Shown here piece after piece: positions 23,470 through 32,279 of a stretch of DNA of 42,063 bases (the first letter of the stretch is position 1; each line of letters opens with the position of its first letter). The stretch lies in the NCBI GenBank assembly GCA_013316495.1, contig WSMP01000001.1, positions 1 to 42,063 of the forward strand. The letters are read 5' to 3'. The DNA is from Angelakisella sp. (GTDB lineage Bacteria > Bacillota > Clostridia > Oscillospirales > Ruminococcaceae). The position numbers were made by a program, and so were the translations under genes. The notes under the pieces were generated by a model, which ran no database searches, was not told the origin of the DNA, and saw nothing but the letters and a program-made list of their open reading frames with translations.

Positions 23470-25257
23470 ATGAAGCGAATACTCGCACTCCTCATTGCCC
23501 TTTCTCTGCTTTTTTCTTCTGCCGCCTATGCAGACGGAGCCGGTGATGTAAATGTGGATGCCGGCGGCGGCGGGATGGATGCCGCCCAGGGTGGAAACAG
23601 TTGGTCTCCGGGAAACGATGGTGTTCGGGTCACGATTGTGAAGGAAAGCACAAAGCGTCCGGTGACGGTATCCGTTGATTTTGCAAACAATGATAACGAT
23701 ATTGATATTCACTTTGTGAAAAAATGTAAAGTAAGATATGTATCAGCTCAATCGCTAATAGTAAGTACAGAAAAGTATAAAAAGTATAGCTTTGCAAATC
23801 CAATTCCCCGCATCATCTCCCCAGATGGTAGTACGAATATAGCAGCTATAAAAACCTATTTTGGGCAAGAAGGAACAATACAGGATATTTGCGGTCAAGT
23901 CGGCTTTAACTTTAACGAGCTTATCTCCGGTCAGTATGTAATTCTCCTGGAACCGATAATCTATCTTAAGTACAATGGCGTCATGTGTGCCATGTCCGCC
24001 ACCGAAGCAGCCTTATTTGACCGCCTCACCAACGGTGACCTGAAGGCGAAGATGGGCCTTGCTACCCACCAGAATCTGCCTCTGGCTATGTTTCTGGAGC
24101 AGGCAGAGTTAGGATTCCCCGCCTGGAGCGGGGCCACCTCCGGCATCCAGAGCGACAGCGATATTATCCAGGCCCTGGGCCTGGGGACCATCCGCTTTAG
24201 CGAGATCCCCCCGGAAGAGACCCCTGGTGGTGGTTCCGCAGACTACACCTATCACACCGATACCGACGTCATCACCACCGTTGAGGTGTACGACACCAGT
24301 GGAGAGGGCATCTCCCCGGACGACAACGCATCCATCACCTTCCGCATCGGCGGCAATACCTACCGCAAGCCCTTTGTCACCCCTCCAGGGGACAGCACAC
24401 CCCTCTGGATTAAATGGCATACACCCTCCGCACCCCAGGATATCGAAATCACTGTATCCACTACAGCGGGGCGGTTGAGCGCCAGCAGCATCACCGCCCG
24501 AATCGCCAGCCTGGAGGAGAATACACCGCCAGACCCTACTCCCCGCGACCCCATCCCCGGTCTGGATACCCCGGAGAGGTTCCGCCTGCCCCGTTTACCC
24601 TCCCAGCCGGAAAAGAAAACGGCCACCTGGGGAGAGTGGATTCCCTGGTGGCAAGAAAATCTGGTTTGGATCTCTGACCTGGAATGGGTGGAAGGCACCG
24701 AGACGGAACCTGGCTATTGGGAGGATAATGGGCATTATGAGGACAAGGGCTGGTGGGAATACGACTGGCAAAGCTACTCCGCCTCCCTCCGGGCCGAGGC
24801 AGTAGTAACTCCCGCCGACGAGGTTCCCACCGCTTACCGCCATGTTTACAACGGCTGGACTATGAAAAGCGGTTATGGAATCAACATCCAGGTAACCACA
24901 ACCACTAGCAGCAGCGGCAGAAGCGATGATTACACCAAGGCGCAAAATGTAATGGCCTTTTTTCCAGAGTTTGAGTACCAAACCTATAACCGCCTGCTGG
25001 AGCACCGCACCGAAGGCATCCGGCCTGCCTTCCAGTTACGGGTGAATGAGTGGTCCTGGGCTGGTGCCAGGAGCCACTACACCCCCTACTGGTATCCGGA
25101 CGAGATGCGATACGAGCCCCAGATGGCGGTATTTGACGTATGGACCCCCGGCGGACAGCTTTACTGTTGGGTCACCGACCATGTGACCATCGACGATGGT
25201 AGCGTCTATGACGACTGGAATGTGGTGCCGGGGCTGGGGGACCACGAGCCGTTCTAA
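23470..25257 (+). CDS. Large secreted protein of unknown function
   Basis: This 595-residue protein has a clear signal peptide (MKRILALLIALSLLFSSAAYA, predicted cut before DGAGD). A Gly-rich start (DAGGGGMDAAQGGNSWSPG) is followed by a globular region of about 200 residues, an Ig-like segment (about 260-355), a Pro-rich linker (NTPPDPTPRDP) and an aromatic-rich C-terminal domain with WEDNGHYEDKGWWEYDW. There is no sortase motif or transmembrane tail, so retention at the surface must be by interaction. The ATG at 23470 has AGGAGGG. Its position before the Tad genes suggests a pilus-associated or surface factor. No family was recognised with confidence. Confidence 0.75.
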   Translation: MKRILALLIALSLLFSSAAYADGAGDVNVDAGGGGMDAAQGGNSWSPGNDGVRVTIVKESTKRPVTVSVDFANNDNDIDIHFVKKCKVRYVSAQSLIVSTEKYKKYSFANPIPRIISPDGSTNIAAIKTYFGQEGTIQDICGQVGFNFNELISGQYVILLEPIIYLKYNGVMCAMSATEAALFDRLTNGDLKAKMGLATHQNLPLAMFLEQAELGFPAWSGATSGIQSDSDIIQALGLGTIRFSEIPPEETPGGGSADYTYHTDTDVITTVEVYDTSGEGISPDDNASITFRIGGNTYRKPFVTPPGDSTPLWIKWHTPSAPQDIEITVSTTAGRLSASSITARIASLEENTPPDPTPRDPIPGLDTPERFRLPRLPSQPEKKTATWGEWIPWWQENLVWISDLEWVEGTETEPGYWEDNGHYEDKGWWEYDWQSYSASLRAEAVVTPADEVPTAYRHVYNGWTMKSGYGINIQVTTTTSSSGRSDDYTKAQNVMAFFPEFEYQTYNRLLEHRTEGIRPAFQLRVNEWSWAGARSHYTPYWYPDEMRYEPQMAVFDVWTPGGQLYCWVTDHVTIDDGSVYDDWNVVPGLGDHEPF

Positions 25258-25263
25258 CAGCAA

Positions 25264-25284
25264 AAGCCCCCCGTGAGGGGGCTT
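25264..25284 (+). terminator. GC-rich hairpin after the secreted-protein gene
   Basis: The arms AAGCCCCC and GGGGGCTT flank a 5-base loop 6 bases after the stop codon. The T-run is weak (AAGACATTT), so termination may be partial. Confidence 0.6.
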
Positions 25285-25421
25285 AAGACATTTCATTAGG
25301 CCTCTTGCAAAAATAAAAAATGCGATAAAATAAGGGCATGAAATACGAAAAGATAGGAGTTCTTTTGCCTTCCTCATCGACGTAGGCTTTTTGGAACCAC
25401 TCGCCTAGCACGTGGTTTTTG
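25285..25421. other. Convergent intergenic gap with possible small RNA
   Basis: There is no coding frame that I trust. A TTGCAA box followed 15 bases later by TAAAAT (about 25313-25340) precedes a hairpin at 25395-25417 (AACCAC/GTGGTT) that runs into TTTTTGTT. Together these could define a plus-strand RNA of about 85 bases, but the spacing is poor and the stem short. Confidence 0.25.
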
Positions 25422-25619
25422 TTATCTGTCTTTCCGATGTTTGTGATAATCTCCGCCTTTTGAAATGCTCTTGATAGTTACCTTGCGCAAATCTACCTCA
25501 TGTTCATGTGGGCATTTGCCTCCATGGGAATGAGATTCATGGTGTTCTACAAATTTAATCGGAGCCCCGGTCTCGTCTCGCTCAAAATAACTATAGTCTT
25601 TATCCTCGTTGCAGCTCAT
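25422..25619 (-). CDS. Small His-rich protein, unknown function
   Basis: This 65-residue protein is encoded against the direction of the whole element. It has the His cluster EHHESHSHGGKCPHEHE (about 24-40), two Cys in total and a basic C-terminus (GGDYHKHRKDR). Metal binding is plausible from composition only. The ATG at 25619 has AAAGGGAGGG upstream. An earlier in-frame ATG at 25661 lacks a ribosome site. Confidence 0.6.
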   Translation of the reverse strand: MSCNEDKDYSYFERDETGAPIKFVEHHESHSHGGKCPHEHEVDLRKVTIKSISKGGDYHKHRKDR

Positions 25620-25746
25620 AGAATTCCCTCCCTTTGATAGCAAACAGTCTATGGCTTTCATGAATTATTAATATAATAGCACAAAAGACATAAAAATTCA
25701 ACGCAAAAGCGGACAATCATTTCAGAATTTTATGGAGGAAATAAAC

Positions 25747-26190
25747 ATGATACGAAACCCATACTATAGGAGAACTATTTATTTGCAGGCAGGGATTACT
25801 CTACTTCTTATTCTGCTGGCAAGGCATTTTTTCTCCGAAGTTCTTCCGTTGATCTCCTTTTGGGCCGCCTATCGCTGTATCCACATCCTTGCAAATGCCG
25901 CTGTTCCCAGCAGTCTGCGGCTAGAAAGTGAGGCGCGGCAACCTGATCTGGAGCCGGAACGTCGACTGGAGAAATACCAAGTAGAGCTCTGCTTTGTTGG
26001 AATGGAAAACGCCCCCTGGCGTTCCCGCTATACCATAGCCACCTTGTCGGTCTTTCTTTTTCTTCTGTGGTTCCACCTGGGCCCTCAGAGCTCCTTTATC
26101 CCTCCTGCGGCAGGTTTGCTGGGAGGTATTTTTGCGTTTCTGACAATCATTGAAAGCCAACGGTTGGTGAAGCTATGGCGGGAGGAATAA
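25747..26190 (+). CDS. Membrane protein at the head of the Tad locus
   Basis: This 147-residue protein has two hydrophobic segments near the N-terminus (about 12-50) and two more near the C-terminus (about 97-138), separated by a charged loop (RLESEARQPDLEPERRLEKYQ). No family was recognised. GGAGG lies 8 bases before the ATG at 25747. It overlaps the prepilin peptidase gene by 16 bases, which ties it to pilus assembly. Confidence 0.65.
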   Translation: MIRNPYYRRTIYLQAGITLLLILLARHFFSEVLPLISFWAAYRCIHILANAAVPSSLRLESEARQPDLEPERRLEKYQVELCFVGMENAPWRSRYTIATLSVFLFLLWFHLGPQSSFIPPAAGLLGGIFAFLTIIESQRLVKLWREE

Positions 26191-26633
26191 GTGGGCTGCG
26201 GTTCCTACACCCCGCTGCTGTCCTGATGCTGTTGACCTTTACCGCTTGGGAGGATGGGAGAAGCCATACCATCCCGGACCGATACCCCGCTATGCTGCTT
26301 CTTGCCGGGCTGGCCGCCCCACTCCCTGCTTTAATCCAACGTCTTTTCGCTGGCGGAATCATCTTTCTTCTGTTGCTTCTTCTTGCGGTGCTGCTAGAGA
26401 TAGTTGCTGGGAAACCTTCTATTGGCGGTGGGGATATTAAACTGTATTCCGCATTGGGAACAGCACTACCCCTACGGGATTTTTTGTTTACCGCCTTAAT
26501 CGCACAACTACTTGCAGCTGGATGGCTGCTCTACATTGGTACAAAGGGCCAGAGGGATCAAGTCGTTCCTCTCGGTCCTTTTGTATTATCAGCATATCTT
26601 TTAATTTTATTGATGAAAGGAGTGTTATCATGA
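26175..26633 (+). CDS. tadV: A24-family prepilin peptidase (TadV/CpaA type)
   Basis: This 152-residue membrane aspartyl protease removes the leader of pilin precursors. The two catalytic Asp are Asp27 (TAWEDGRSHTIPDRY) and Asp87 (IGGGDIKL, the GxGD motif). The remaining sequence is hydrophobic helices. The short form without the methylase domain fits Tad-type enzymes. Its own pilin substrates are encoded 6 kb downstream in the same direction. Confidence 0.85.
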   Translation: MAGGISGLRFLHPAAVLMLLTFTAWEDGRSHTIPDRYPAMLLLAGLAAPLPALIQRLFAGGIIFLLLLLLAVLLEIVAGKPSIGGGDIKLYSALGTALPLRDFLFTALIAQLLAAGWLLYIGTKGQRDQVVPLGPFVLSAYLLILLMKGVLS

Positions 26634-26854
26634 CCAGAACCAGAACGGAGAAAAGTGCTCGCTATCAGGTCGTTGGAGTAAAAAAGCTGGATGAGCGGGG
26701 CCGTATCTCCCTGGCCCCTAAAATCTTGCACGCCGTTGGGTTAAAGGCTGGGGACATCGTTTTAATCCTATTGGACAGCGAAACGAAGCATCTGATCTTG
26801 CGTAAGACCTTGCTGGACACAGAAGTGACCAATGAAAATCTTTGTCGGGGATAG
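26630..26854 (+). CDS. AbrB/SpoVT-like transcription factor
   Basis: This 74-residue protein has a swapped-hairpin AbrB-type DNA-binding core (VVGVKKLDERGRISLAPKIL, then LKAGDIVLILLD). It starts inside the stop codon of the prepilin peptidase gene (ATGA overlap) with AAAGGAG upstream. Its place within the pilus operon suggests it sets expression of the pilus or of element functions. Confidence 0.75.
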   Translation: MTRTRTEKSARYQVVGVKKLDERGRISLAPKILHAVGLKAGDIVLILLDSETKHLILRKTLLDTEVTNENLCRG

Positions 26855-27029
26855 GGTGGCAGTAACCCACACCCCCAGTCTGAAGGGAGAAAAGGTACGT
26901 ATTATCCGTGGCCGTATCGTTTATATCCACCCGGATAAACGGTGGTTCACACTTGAAACCGGCTGTTTTTGTGAGAGCTTTTGGGCTACGGATATTTACA
27001 GTGTTATCAAAAAAGATAGGAGGCATTAA
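26832..27029 (+). CDS. Small protein overlapping the AbrB-like gene, unknown
   Basis: This 65-residue protein (MKIFVGDRVAVTHTPSLKG; ETGCFCESFWATDIYSVIKK) overlaps the AbrB-like gene by 23 bases in another frame. Predicted short beta strands (FVGDRVAVTH, KVRIIRGRIVYIHPDKRWFTLE) suggest an SH3-like barrel, a guess from pattern only. AAGTGA lies before the ATG. It ends 7 bases before the cpaB-like gene. Confidence 0.5.
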   Translation: MKIFVGDRVAVTHTPSLKGEKVRIIRGRIVYIHPDKRWFTLETGCFCESFWATDIYSVIKKDRRH

Positions 27030-27036
27030 AAATCTC

Positions 27037-28092
27037 ATGTTCATTAAAAAGAAAAAGGAGAGCTTCGTGCTGCTACCAGAAGAAAAAACGGCACCGAAGA
27101 TTCCCACCACGGCCCCAGAGGAAGCGGTTTCATGCCAACCCTCTGGGGAATCTGTTTTTCCGGTGGCAGAAGAAGGGGGCCCATTGCCGGAAAACGAAAC
27201 AAAAAAAGCCCGGAAAGCCCGGCTGAAGGCGGAGAAAAAAGAAGAAAAGGCTCGCCGTCTCCAGGAAGGGGAGGCTGTGCCCTTTTTTCGGGACAAACGG
27301 AAAGTGGGCATTCTGCTCATTGTCCTCTCGTTGGTGACAATCTTGGTCATCGTGCCGCTGGAAAGCTATCTGACCGCGGAACGGACTACCACCGTGGTGA
27401 CAGCTCTCCAGGACATCCCGGAGGGGAGGCTCATCGAGAAGGAGATGGTGGCCTCCCAGAGCGTTCCGCTGAACTCGGTCCTCCCCTTTCAGCAGCTGAC
27501 ACCAGAGGATGTGCTGGGCAAATATGCCGCCTCCGGCATGGTAAAGGATGAGATTGTCACCAGCATGAAGCTATCCTCCAGCCTTCCCCACGACAACGCC
27601 TATCTCTATGACCTGCCGGAGGGACAAAAGGCAATCTCCATCGCCCTGCCGCAGCTTGCAGATACCCTTTCCGGCAAGCTGATTTCCGGGGACTTGGTCT
27701 CAGCCTACGCGGTGACGGCAAAGGACAAGGAGGAGGACCCTGCGGCGGAGCTGTACCCGGAGCTTACCTACCTACAAGTGCTGGCTGTCACCAATCAGGA
27801 TGGCTACGATCTGTCCGGGAGTCCGGCGAAGGAGAACTTGGAGGAGGCGCTGCCCGCCACCGTCACGCTGCTGGTAAACGACCGGCAGGCGCAGCTGCTG
27901 GCGGGATTGGAAAGTAATGCAGCTCTCCGTTTGGGTCTCGCATACCGAGGAGAATCCGAAACCGCAAAACTTTACTTAGAACAGCAGCGGCAATATCTGC
28001 TGGAAGCAGGGGCCGCCTCACCGCCGGAACTTCCCCCAAAGGATTCCGGCCTGCCGCCCGCTGAAGCCTCGCTGGGAGGTGACATCTCATGA
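27037..28092 (+). CDS. cpaB: CpaB/RcpC-like SAF-domain protein
   Basis: This 351-residue protein has a charged cytosolic N-terminus with an Ala/Lys/Glu coiled coil (about 54-78) and a membrane helix (90-107). An extracytoplasmic SAF domain follows (about 117-180: VVTALQDIPEGRLIEKEMVASQSVP), then an RcpC-like beta domain to about 310. In Tad systems CpaB/RcpC binds the cell wall or stabilises the pilus channel. AGGAGG lies about 13 bases before the ATG, which is long. An in-frame ATT closer to it cannot be excluded. Confidence 0.8.
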   Translation: MFIKKKKESFVLLPEEKTAPKIPTTAPEEAVSCQPSGESVFPVAEEGGPLPENETKKARKARLKAEKKEEKARRLQEGEAVPFFRDKRKVGILLIVLSLVTILVIVPLESYLTAERTTTVVTALQDIPEGRLIEKEMVASQSVPLNSVLPFQQLTPEDVLGKYAASGMVKDEIVTSMKLSSSLPHDNAYLYDLPEGQKAISIALPQLADTLSGKLISGDLVSAYAVTAKDKEEDPAAELYPELTYLQVLAVTNQDGYDLSGSPAKENLEEALPATVTLLVNDRQAQLLAGLESNAALRLGLAYRGESETAKLYLEQQRQYLLEAGAASPPELPPKDSGLPPAEASLGGDIS

Positions 28093-28832
28093 CGTCCCGC
28101 CTCACTGCCGTATGGGGAAACCCTGGCGCAGGGAAAAGCCTGGTGTCCCTGGCGCTGGCCCACCGGCTTACCACTATGAAGCAGAGCGTCATTCTCATCA
28201 GCGCCAGCAAGTTGACCCCTATGGCCAGGGTATTCCTTCCCTTTTTGGAGGAGAAGCCGGAACATTCTCTAGCGAAGCTCCTGACCGATGGGATCACCCC
28301 CGCGGCCATGCGCCAGAAGATCCGCCTGCATCCGAAAAATGAGGACCTGGGCTTCATGACCCTTATCTCCGCGGACAATGCCCTCCGGTATCAGGGGACC
28401 TGGGACCGTGCCGCCCTATCCGAGCTGTACTACACCATCCGGGAACGGGAACTGGCGGACCATATCCTAATCGACTGCGCCAGCGACCTTTTTGGGGACA
28501 ACATGACCTACTGGGCGCTGGAAACGGCGGACCGCCTGCTCTGTGTCCTCTCTCCGGATAACCGGGGGGTCGCTTTCCATCTGTCCCAGGAACCAGTGCT
28601 GCGCTCCGGCTCCTTCCAAACAGAAGACCGAATTAGAGTACTCAACAACGCCTATGACTATTCCCCGGCAAAACAAGTGGCCAAGGACCTGGAGATTCGG
28701 TATGTCCTGCCCCATTGCCCAGAGGTCTACGGAAAATACCTGGCTGGTGATCCCATCCTCCGGCTGTATGGAAAAGCTGGGCACCGGTTTGAAGATGGAA
28801 TCCGAGCGCTTGTAAAGGAGGTATCCAATTGA
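28089..28832 (+). CDS. cpaE: CpaE/TadZ-like ATPase
   Basis: This 247-residue protein has a P-loop GNPGAGKS at residues 10-17 and a ParA/MinD-like core (HILIDCASDLFGDNMTYWALETADRLLCVLSPD). It lacks the N-terminal receiver domain of longer CpaE proteins. CpaE/TadZ localises the pilus machine. It overlaps cpaB by 4 bases and the CpaF gene by 4 bases. Confidence 0.8.
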   Translation: MTSRLTAVWGNPGAGKSLVSLALAHRLTTMKQSVILISASKLTPMARVFLPFLEEKPEHSLAKLLTDGITPAAMRQKIRLHPKNEDLGFMTLISADNALRYQGTWDRAALSELYYTIRERELADHILIDCASDLFGDNMTYWALETADRLLCVLSPDNRGVAFHLSQEPVLRSGSFQTEDRIRVLNNAYDYSPAKQVAKDLEIRYVLPHCPEVYGKYLAGDPILRLYGKAGHRFEDGIRALVKEVSN

Positions 28833-30160
28833 AAGACCAACAGAAAAAAATGGACGAATTCTATTCGGTAGCGGGGGATACCCCTTATCTTCAGGTGCTG
28901 GAAACGGTCCAGCGGTACATGACTGGGGTGGAGAACACGGAGGAAATGGACGTCTGGCAGTACAAAAAGCATATCCAGACCTGCATCACCACACGGGGGC
29001 TGAAATGCCGGGGGGCATCCACCCTCTCCCAGCTGGTGGACCGGCTGTACAACTCCATGCGGGAATATGACCTGCTCACCGACTACTTGACCCCGGAGGT
29101 CTATACCCGCATGGGAATCGAGGAGATCTATGGCCGGTGGAACTGCATCTACATGAAGACCAAAAAGGGAAAAATCCGGCTGACAGAAACCTTCCCCTCT
29201 GCGGAGCATGCCAGGGCAATCTTCAACCGAATTACCAGCGGCTACAACCAGCAGATCAATGAGGGAACCCCCATTGCGTTGGGGGAGTTCCGGCCCAACA
29301 TCCGGGCCTCGTTTACAGGCACCCCTGTCACCTCCAAGGAGATGGGCATCGAGTTCAACATCCGCATCGTCCACGGCTCGGCAATGACCAGAGAGCTGCT
29401 GCTGGAGAGCGGCACCTTCCACCCCAAAGCATTGGATTTCCTGGAGCTGTGCATCCGTTATGGGGCGAACATCTGCATCGCTGGCGCTACCGGCAGCGGA
29501 AAAACGGGGACGATGTACTATCTTCTTTCTACAGTTGCCAGGGATGCCACCAAGCGGATCGGGACCATCGAGATTGAAAGCCGGGAGTTCGATTTGCTCC
29601 AGCTGGATGAAAACGGCGTACCGCTGAACGATGTATTTAGCTGGGTCACCCGTTCCTCGGACGATTCCCGGTACAATATCCCCGCCAATAAACTGGTGGA
29701 AACGATTCTCCGTTTTACCCCGGACATCATCGGACTGGGGGAAATGCGCAACGAGGAGGCCCTTGCAGTAAGCGAGCTGGCCCTCACCGGCCATGGAGCG
29801 ATTACCACCCTTCACGCCGCCAGCGCCCAGGCTGCCTACAGCCGAATCGTTGACCTCTGCAAAAAGGCGGGCAGCAGCTACAATGACGCCACCCTCTTTC
29901 GCCGGGCGATCCGAGCTTTTCCCATTATTGTATTTCAAGAGCGGCTGGCGGATGGCCGCCGCCGGGTCCTCAGCATTGTGGAAGGGGTGGGCTATGCTGA
30001 TGAAGATGCCGATGTGAAGCCCCTCTTTCGCTTCGAGATCGAGGACAACACCGCTGGTAAGGTCCTGGGGAAACACGTCCAAACCGGCCAAATCAGCCGC
30101 GAGCTGCGGCAAACCCTGCTGCAGCATGGGGCCAGCAGAAAAGAATTGGAGGGATTCTAA
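28829..30160 (+). CDS. cpaF: CpaF/TadA secretion ATPase
   Basis: This 443-residue member of the type II/IV secretion ATPase family powers Tad pilus extension. Walker A is GATGSGKTG (219-227). The Asp box has TIEIESREFDL, Walker B is DIIGLGEMRNEEAL, and the His box is LTGHGAITTLHA. The start is TTG at 28829, within the stop of the previous gene, with AAAGGAGG upstream. CpaF homologues also serve DNA uptake or conjugation. Here the flanking TadB, TadC and pilin genes point to a pilus. Confidence 0.92.
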   Translation: MKDQQKKMDEFYSVAGDTPYLQVLETVQRYMTGVENTEEMDVWQYKKHIQTCITTRGLKCRGASTLSQLVDRLYNSMREYDLLTDYLTPEVYTRMGIEEIYGRWNCIYMKTKKGKIRLTETFPSAEHARAIFNRITSGYNQQINEGTPIALGEFRPNIRASFTGTPVTSKEMGIEFNIRIVHGSAMTRELLLESGTFHPKALDFLELCIRYGANICIAGATGSGKTGTMYYLLSTVARDATKRIGTIEIESREFDLLQLDENGVPLNDVFSWVTRSSDDSRYNIPANKLVETILRFTPDIIGLGEMRNEEALAVSELALTGHGAITTLHAASAQAAYSRIVDLCKKAGSSYNDATLFRRAIRAFPIIVFQERLADGRRRVLSIVEGVGYADEDADVKPLFRFEIEDNTAGKVLGKHVQTGQISRELRQTLLQHGASRKELEGF

Positions 30161-30165
30161 AAGCA

Positions 30166-31170
30166 ATGGGTCATTTTCTCAATGTCGTATTGTATGCCGT
30201 TCTGGCTTGCGGCTTCCTGCTCTATGGGTGGGAGGAACTGACCGCCACGGCTAAGAAATTCGTGTCCGGGGTGCTGGCAATTATCCCCCAGCTCCGAAGC
30301 CTCCCGGCCAGGGTGGCTGCCTGGAGGGAAAGCCGCCGCAGCCTCAAAGTCAAGGTCCGTATCCTCAACGAAGGGAAAAAGGAAAATTTTATTTCTGCTG
30401 CCTATACGGGAATGAAGCGGACCTTAAACACGACCGGCAGCCAGGACAAGGTGAAGATCATGCGGTTGGTGTCACTCTGTACCGGTGGGGCAGGAGCAGC
30501 CCTTGCCTTTTCCCTGGGCAGCTGGATGCTGGTGCCAATTTTGGGCACAGGGTTGGGTTTGTTGCCCATGTGGCTCACTCGGTTCCGGCAGTATTCCTAT
30601 CACCTGGAGGTGACGGGAGAACTTTCGGTGGCCCTTTCGATGGTGACCAATTCCTATATTCGTACTGAAAATATCCTCTTGGCGGTGGAGGAAAACCTAC
30701 CCTACCTCCATGGACAGGTCCGGCATACCTTCCGGCAGTTTCTCAGAAATTCCAGGGACGTGGACCCAAACATCAAGCGGAATCTTTCAAAGATGAGCCG
30801 CCAAATCGACAACCACGTTTTCCTGCTGTGGTGCCAGCTCCTGATTATGTGCCAGGAAGACATCAACCAAAAGCATTCTCTAAATGCTGTGGTAAGCCAA
30901 TTGGCCCAGGATAAGGAGCTGTACAACACCCTTTCCGCCGAGATCACCCAGCCTCTGCGCACCTTTGCGGCGCTTTTGCTCCTGACGATGGCCTGCTTTC
31001 CTACCGCTGTCCTGGTAGGTAAACAGCTCTCCGGGGCAATGGAGCCTATGGAAATCCTTTTCACCACTTTGCTAGGGCAGGTCATTGTGGTGGGCTACGC
31101 CGTGACCGCGCTGTTCGGAATCAATCGTGCAATCCGCCTTTCCACGACCATCGAGGAGGTGCCCCTATGA
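30166..31170 (+). CDS. tadB: TadB-like inner-membrane platform protein
   Basis: This 334-residue protein is a type II secretion F-domain relative. It has an N-terminal helix (about 5-22), a pair of helices (about 103-140), a long helical cytosolic region with LSVALSMVTNSYIRTENILLAVEEN, and two C-terminal helices (about 262-320). It anchors CpaF in the membrane together with TadC. It starts 5 bases after cpaF and overlaps tadC by 4 bases. Confidence 0.8.
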   Translation: MGHFLNVVLYAVLACGFLLYGWEELTATAKKFVSGVLAIIPQLRSLPARVAAWRESRRSLKVKVRILNEGKKENFISAAYTGMKRTLNTTGSQDKVKIMRLVSLCTGGAGAALAFSLGSWMLVPILGTGLGLLPMWLTRFRQYSYHLEVTGELSVALSMVTNSYIRTENILLAVEENLPYLHGQVRHTFRQFLRNSRDVDPNIKRNLSKMSRQIDNHVFLLWCQLLIMCQEDINQKHSLNAVVSQLAQDKELYNTLSAEITQPLRTFAALLLLTMACFPTAVLVGKQLSGAMEPMEILFTTLLGQVIVVGYAVTALFGINRAIRLSTTIEEVPL

Positions 31171-32027
31171 TCCTACCTGCAAGCGCGGCTCTGCTAGCTG
31201 GCTGCTGGCTTGTCTACACCGGCAGTTTCCCTATTATGGGTCTCCGGACAATGGAAGCGGTACGGCTGCACAAGGTCTATGGCGGCTTGTCCGGGTGGTG
31301 GAACAGCGCCATCACCCAGCTGGGAAGGCTTTTGGAGCCGCGGATCCCCCTCTCGGAATACCGCCAGTCCGAATATGCCCGGTATCTGAAGATGGCCCGA
31401 AACGGCAGGACCCCCAAAGAGTATTTTGCCTTTCTGGGGGCGAGGGTCGTGGCCTGCGGGGTGCTGGGGCTGCTGCTCTTTCCCATCCACTGGGCTTTTC
31501 CGCTCCTGTTGGGAGGCTACGGAATCTACCTCTTTCAAAGCGACCTGTCCTCCCTGAAGCGCAATTACACACACCGCCGGAACCAGGTGGAGATGGATCT
31601 TCCTAAGCTGTGCAGTGTTATCAACTCCCGTCTGAAAAGCACGCAAAATGTCTGCTCCATTCTGGAATCCTTCATTCCCATCGCAAGCCCCGCCACACGG
31701 GACGAATTGACAGTCACAGTGGCCGATATGAAGACCGGCAGCGAGCAAGGAGCGCTCCTGCGCTTGGAGCAGCGTATTTCCTCCCCGATGGTCAGCGATG
31801 TGGTGAGAGGACTAATCTCTGTGTTGAGCGGAGATGACCAGGTGGTTTATTTTGCCACCAAACAGATTCAGTTTAACAGCGAAACTATCACCCGTAAGCG
31901 AAAGGATATCCGCTCCCGACCTGCAAAACTCCATTTCCCGGAATTTTTGATGTTTGGGCTGGGGCTGCTAATCCTTTTATATCCCCTCTGGTTTGGGTTG
32001 ACCGATGCCATTGGCGGTATTCTATAA
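31167..32027 (+). CDS. tadC: TadC-like inner-membrane platform protein
   Basis: This 286-residue protein has hydrophobic segments at the N-terminus, at about 90-125 and at the C-terminus (about 255-285), with a TadC-like cytosolic region (LPKLCSVINSRLKSTQNV; GSEQGALLRLEQRI). It partners TadB as the pilus platform. Bases 31929-31965 within the gene are complementary to the leader of the DUF3846-like gene. Confidence 0.8.
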   Translation: MILPASAALLAGCWLVYTGSFPIMGLRTMEAVRLHKVYGGLSGWWNSAITQLGRLLEPRIPLSEYRQSEYARYLKMARNGRTPKEYFAFLGARVVACGVLGLLLFPIHWAFPLLLGGYGIYLFQSDLSSLKRNYTHRRNQVEMDLPKLCSVINSRLKSTQNVCSILESFIPIASPATRDELTVTVADMKTGSEQGALLRLEQRISSPMVSDVVRGLISVLSGDDQVVYFATKQIQFNSETITRKRKDIRSRPAKLHFPEFLMFGLGLLILLYPLWFGLTDAIGGIL

Positions 32028-32047
32028 TGACAGAAAGGAAAAAACTT

Positions 32048-32278
32048 ATGAAAAAGAATCTCATCTCCCTTCGCAACTCCCTTGACCATTTCCTCATCCG
32101 TGCCAAGACCAAAGCTATGGGTATTCAGGGGGACAGCCACCTGGTATCGGTGATTGTGATGGCCATCGTCGCCGTCGTTCTCATTGTGGTGGTCATCTTC
32201 CCGCAATTTGCGGACCTTTTCAAGAACAGCTTTACAAACGCCAACAGCAAAATTGACGAGATCTGGAACTACCATTAA
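32048..32278 (+). CDS. Flp-type pilin-like protein
   Basis: This 76-residue protein has a basic leader of about 28 residues, the motif QGDSHLVSVIVMA, one long hydrophobic helix (32-52) and a short polar tail. Size, layout and position after tadC fit the major pilin of a Tad system. The cleavage site would be Gly28 before DSHLV. The usual Glu at +5 of the mature pilin is not obvious. The start at 32048 has AGAAAGGAAA. Confidence 0.75.
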   Translation: MKKNLISLRNSLDHFLIRAKTKAMGIQGDSHLVSVIVMAIVAVVLIVVVIFPQFADLFKNSFTNANSKIDEIWNYH

Positions 32279-32279
32279 G

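Noticed and set aside
28727..30166. Minus-strand open frame of 479 codons opposite cpaF
   Set aside because: It is the shadow of a well-supported ATPase gene, with an atypical His/Gly/Gln-rich translation.
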